Shown piece after piece: positions 34,269 through 37,317 of a DNA stretch of 37,317 nt. The stretch is taken from positions 1-37,317 of the forward strand of contig JBOFSR010000106.1 in the NCBI GenBank assembly GCA_051651645.1. Reading direction: 5' to 3'. Source of the stretch: JBOFSR01 sp051651645 (GTDB lineage: Bacteria > Spirochaetota > Spirochaetia > Treponematales > Treponemataceae). The position numbers and the translations under genes were made by a program. The notes beneath the pieces are model-generated. The model worked only from the letters and a program-made list of their open reading frames with translations, was not told where the DNA came from and made no database searches. How positions within the stretch are numbered: position 1 is the stretch's first letter; each line of letters starts with the position of its first letter.

Positions 34269-34801
34269 TCAATAACCACCTTATTGCTTCCTGCTTGAAT
34301 AGTTCCCGTAAGCTCAATTGGAAAAGGATTGGGAACACCTGCATCTGCTGCAACTAAAACTGTACCAGCTGGAATAGTTACCTTAACCTGATCATCTTTG
34401 CGTGCAGCAGCTTTTGCTGTTTTTGCATTGCCAAGATTAATGCTTTGTCCATCTATTCCAAGCGAATTTTCTGCTGTCACCGTAATGTCTTTGCCATTAA
34501 GAGTGATTTTTCCATCATTCAAAAGTGAAATTGCTGCTGCTAATTTTCCGTCAGCATCCCTACTAAATAAAATTTTTTCGCCTTGTTTCGCTCCCTGTGA
34601 TTGCAGAAGCGTTCCAACAACGGCATATTTTCCTTGCCCGTCAATTTTTATAAGGGCAATACGCTCATCATCAAGAGGAGGCGAGTCATCCCCAGCTGTG
34701 CCATAAACTATGGCTGTTTGGCTCATCCCATAATATGATTCAAACGTCGCAATAATTAATTTTTCTAATTTTAATTTTAATAACTTTGCTATTTTTCCCA
34801 T
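34265..34801 (-). CDS. Mu gp45-like baseplate spike protein
   Basis: 178 residues. The N-terminal half resembles an OB-fold spike domain (DDERIALIKIDGQGKYAVVG; QGEKILFSRDADGKLAAAI). The C-terminal half has repeated short strands (GKITLNGKDITVTAENSLGIDGQ split over two turns) like the beta-helix of gpV/gp45 puncturing tips. It sits directly after the gpD-like hub, as in Mu. GAGGTGTTGGC precedes the ATG, which lies inside the hub gene's end (13-base overlap). It is followed unusually by a methyltransferase. Confidence 0.8.
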   Translation of the reverse strand: MGKIAKLLKLKLEKLIIATFESYYGMSQTAIVYGTAGDDSPPLDDERIALIKIDGQGKYAVVGTLLQSQGAKQGEKILFSRDADGKLAAAISLLNDGKITLNGKDITVTAENSLGIDGQSINLGNAKTAKAAARKDDQVKVTIPAGTVLVAADAGVPNPFPIELTGTIQAGSNKVVIE

Positions 34802-36072
34802 GCCAACACCTCGGGAATTTCCCCTGTAAAGCTTTCAGGAAACACTACTTGCAAAACAGTGCTATTTCCTTTTGAATCACGTATTCTTTGCACCTTTCTA
34901 ATTAAAAAGGCAGTTTCTTTATTAATTTTTGCCGTTTCTGATGCAATTTTAATAAAGTCGCCTTTTTTTAACAAAGCACCGTTTTGAGTTTTATGGCCTT
35001 CAATAGTAATAGTATAACTTACAGAATTTGCAAACATCCTTCCTGCATAAGATTTAACTGCATTTTCTAAGTCTGTTTGTGATTCTGCATCATCAACAGT
35101 TATTGTTTGGCATCTAAAAACACCTTGTTTTTTTAAAAATTTATTCTCATACGTAAACCGCAAAGAATCTTTATTTTCATTTGTTTTAGTAAATCCCGTA
35201 ATATGCGAATAAAATTCTTGTGCATTAAAAGAAGGTGTAATTGACATAAGAGGAACTTCTCCTTCTTTATAATTTGCAACTACTTCATTTTTTTTTGATT
35301 CAAAAATTAAAAGATCACCTTGCACGGTATTAGTCATAAGCAAGTTTCTTTGTTTTGTTAAGTTTGATAAAAAAGCAAATATTTTTTCTGCAGGATCATA
35401 CGCAACTTCAGAAAAACTTGCCCCAATACTTCCTGTTGCTTCAACTTTAATTCCATAGGGACTTGCCATATCACTTGCAATTTGTTTAATGTTTTTTCCA
35501 TCATACTGCGTTGGATATTTAGTAATAGGAAGCGTGCAATCATTTAAAACACCGCAAAGAGGATATCCACTAAAAGTTATTGTTTTTGCATTGTCTTGCA
35601 AACCGCACTGAGGGGTGAGCAATACGCCATTAAACTGCAATTTTTTTTCATAATAGACAGAAACATTTTTAAAAGAAAACGGATTTGACGCAACATTTAA
35701 TTCTTTAATGCTGTTGTCGTACGGTGCAGAAAAAGAAAAAGTATCAAAGCTATCATAATTTTCTTCAAGCGTATAACTTGAAAATCCTGTAAATTTAACA
35801 CCGTCTATGATAATAGAAACGGTATCATCTCCTTCTGAGTCAAGAACAATTGGAACACTAGAGCGAGGCACATTTGATTGCGTGGTATTCTCAATAGGAA
35901 TATTTAAAACATCATTAGGATAAATTAATGGTGAGCTATCAACAGCAAGTCCACGTCCAACTAGCTGTGGATTAATTTCTTTAATTTCCTGCCATTTATT
36001 AAAAAGACCTAAATATTGAATGGCGATACCACCCAAAGTTTCTCCTGATTTAACCTTGTGAACTTTATACAT
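34789..36072 (-). CDS. LysM-containing gpD/Mu gp44-like baseplate hub protein
   Basis: 427 residues. The N-terminal LysM domain (HKVKSGETLGGIAIQYLG, then NPQ...IYPNDVLNIP) is fused to a late-control D-type hub domain with the expected strands (VSIIIDGVKFTGFSSYTLEE; SFSAPYD; ITFSGYPLCGVLNDCTLP; LKKGDFIKI). The start at 36072 is supported by GAGG nine bases upstream and by the LysM N-terminus; the longer frame from 36150 lies wholly within the upstream gene. It overlaps that gene by 8 bases. LysM may help bind peptidoglycan during penetration or assembly. Confidence 0.85.
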   Translation of the reverse strand: MYKVHKVKSGETLGGIAIQYLGLFNKWQEIKEINPQLVGRGLAVDSSPLIYPNDVLNIPIENTTQSNVPRSSVPIVLDSEGDDTVSIIIDGVKFTGFSSYTLEENYDSFDTFSFSAPYDNSIKELNVASNPFSFKNVSVYYEKKLQFNGVLLTPQCGLQDNAKTITFSGYPLCGVLNDCTLPITKYPTQYDGKNIKQIASDMASPYGIKVEATGSIGASFSEVAYDPAEKIFAFLSNLTKQRNLLMTNTVQGDLLIFESKKNEVVANYKEGEVPLMSITPSFNAQEFYSHITGFTKTNENKDSLRFTYENKFLKKQGVFRCQTITVDDAESQTDLENAVKSYAGRMFANSVSYTITIEGHKTQNGALLKKGDFIKIASETAKINKETAFLIRKVQRIRDSKGNSTVLQVVFPESFTGEIPEVLAWEK

Positions 36073-37317
36073 AGGATACAACCTCACGGCCACGCAAAAC
36101 AATAAGCATTTCGTCGTAATTAATATTATTTTCTGCAATAAAATCATCAATCACGCTATCTGTAAGCAACGGATACAATTCTGCAATGAGTTCTAATAAT
36201 TGATAATCTCGATTTAATACAATTGTTTTTTTTGATGGCAAAGAAAAACCTGCATTTAAAAGCAAAGAAATATTTGAATAAATTAAAGTGTTTAATTGTG
36301 CCATTGAAACACTTGTATCTTCAAATACATTCTTTTTTAACTTTGTATCTTGAAAAGTTTTAATCTGATCAAATAATTCCGCAATAGACAAAACACTCTT
36401 AACTGATTCGTCACGACTTTTTAATTGAATGTTTACATCACTTGTTTCAACAATCTCACCAATACCCATTGCAACCGATGAAGCAGATCCTTCAAGTAAA
36501 AGCTTGCTTGAATAAAATGAATTTTTTATATTATTAGCACCAACAGGATCTCTTTTAAAATCATTTAGTAACACAGAAACCAAAGAGCTATAACCTTTAA
36601 TTTTTTCATTTACATTTACTGCTATTTTTGACGGCATGCGTAAAAGTCTTAGTGTTTGCCTGCCAACATTTAAAAGACCTGACGCAACATTTTCAACAGA
36701 GTTAAACAAATTTCCAATAGAATTCGTTAATTCATTTTTAAGAGTTAAAAACTCTGTTAGTTTTTCAGTTCCTTCAACTATTGACTCAAGACTTTCGCTA
36801 ATAGCATTAATTGATTTTATAAGTTTTGTTTTAAGAGACAATTGTTCTTGCGCTGTTTCTGCTGTAATGTTTTCTGCAAAATCGCTTGCTAGATTTTCTG
36901 CAAACTCATCAAAATCTTCAGAAACAACGGCTTCTGCAAAAGGAGCTTCGTCAATTATTGTTTCAATAAAAGAAACTTCGACAATGCTTTCGCCAAAAAC
37001 TTCAACTAAATCATCACTTCTTTTAATTGTGCCATTGGGAACGACGCTTAAAGTTCCATATAAAGGATGTTGAAGCGTGCCAGATCCGCGCTCGATTAAA
37101 GCTTCTTCAAAGGCATCAGCCTGTGTTGTGCAATCTTTTCCATTAAAAATACATGTAAAGGGCAAGGTTCTCACACCAGAGCCATTATGCTGAACTTTTG
37201 CACCGTCAACATCGGGAAAAGTAAAAACACCTGTTTTTAATTCGGTTTCTTTTTTTAATGATTCCCATAAAAATGTATGGACGCTTCCGCTTGGTGAAGT
37301 ATATTGTGCTTTTACTA
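36065..37317 (-). CDS. DNA circulation family (Mu gp43-like) tail protein (5' partial)
   Basis: The frame is open to the right edge. The GTG at 37174 is internal, since the codons upstream (FLWESLKKETELKTGVFTFP, then GSGVRTLPFTC) belong to the DNA_circ_N domain, which continues through RGSGTLQHPLYGTLSVVPNG. About 417 residues are visible. The C-terminal about 300 residues are helical with a long predicted coiled region and end in GREVVSYV. Despite the historical name, the family forms part of the tail/baseplate and links tape measure to hub. The next gene's start lies in its last codons. Confidence 0.85.
   Translation of the reverse strand, partial: VKAQYTSPSGSVHTFLWESLKKETELKTGVFTFPDVDGAKVQHNGSGVRTLPFTCIFNGKDCTTQADAFEEALIERGSGTLQHPLYGTLSVVPNGTIKRSDDLVEVFGESIVEVSFIETIIDEAPFAEAVVSEDFDEFAENLASDFAENITAETAQEQLSLKTKLIKSINAISESLESIVEGTEKLTEFLTLKNELTNSIGNLFNSVENVASGLLNVGRQTLRLLRMPSKIAVNVNEKIKGYSSLVSVLLNDFKRDPVGANNIKNSFYSSKLLLEGSASSVAMGIGEIVETSDVNIQLKSRDESVKSVLSIAELFDQIKTFQDTKLKKNVFEDTSVSMAQLNTLIYSNISLLLNAGFSLPSKKTIVLNRDYQLLELIAELYPLLTDSVIDDFIAENNINYDEMLIVLRGREVVSYV

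Larger units (their letters stand above)
26377..37317. mobile_element. Prophage with Mu-like contractile tail module (right end outside window)
   Basis: A tyrosine integrase begins 121 bases after tRNA-Ala and points away from it. Opposite to it runs a minus-strand phage tail operon with Mu-like order: DNA-circulation type, gpD-like hub, gp45, gp46, gp47 (baseplate J), gp48, fibres. The module is AT-rich compared with 1-6.7 kb. No second copy of the tRNA 3' end is present in the window, so the far attachment site lies beyond 37317. Confidence 0.88.

Overview
The window reads as a chromosomal segment of a spirochaete, most probably a Treponema (inference). Supporting signs are a HU-like protein with a DUF4469-type tail, an M29 aminopeptidase, many short lipoproteins with loose spirochaetal lipoboxes (LSSC, FLSC, FTSC), a spirochaete-style TPR membrane protein, and a guanine homopolymer of the phase-variable type known from treponemes. 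An arabinofuranosidase with its own sugar importer suggests a gut or rumen commensal rather than a strict pathogen. No species can be assigned from the sequence alone.

Layout. Positions 1-6.7 kb hold a large TPR membrane protein (5' end outside the window) with an acidic in-frame repeat region, an 11-copy 24-bp tandem array, the HU/DUF4469 gene, an M29 aminopeptidase and a TraB-family membrane protein. Positions 6.8-12.7 kb form an arabinan-utilisation locus: a divergent winged-helix regulator, a control region with a consensus promoter and three related 14-bp sites, a sugar-binding lipoprotein, two permeases and a GH51 alpha-L-arabinofuranosidase. No transport ATPase is encoded there. Positions 12.8-17.5 kb (+ strand) carry an unknown membrane protein, a Nif3-like protein, LspA, nicotinate phosphoribosyltransferase and a ComF-like protein. 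Positions 17.5-20.6 kb (- strand) carry pyrG followed by LptC-like and LptA-like genes. Then come an M23 peptidase (+), and a tightly overlapped minus-strand operon: lipoprotein, trmB, ligA, membrane-anchored protein. A small lipoprotein and tRNA-Ala(GGC) follow.

From about 26.4 kb to the right edge is a prophage lodged downstream of tRNA-Ala: a tyrosine integrase on the + strand, then a minus-strand tail module in Mu-like order. In transcription order this is a DNA-circulation-type protein, a LysM/gpD-like hub, a gp45-like spike protein, a DNA methyltransferase, gp46-like, baseplate J, gp48-like, tail fibre proteins, a small gene broken by an amber codon, a second fibre, and a spare fibre 3' end. 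Head, sheath, lysis and replication genes lie beyond the window.

The most notable observations are these. CTP synthase has Asp in place of the glutaminase nucleophile Cys, with a diverged oxyanion loop. A beta-class DNA methyltransferase is wedged between baseplate genes, and a G9 tract at its 3' end would fuse it in frame to the next baseplate protein on loss of one G. A second fibre C-terminus lies directly behind the fibre stop codon. The gp48-like protein carries two 31-residue-period cysteine-rich repeats. Together the G tract, spare fibre end, cysteine repeat and amber codon suggest a prophage tail module with several sources of variation (inference).
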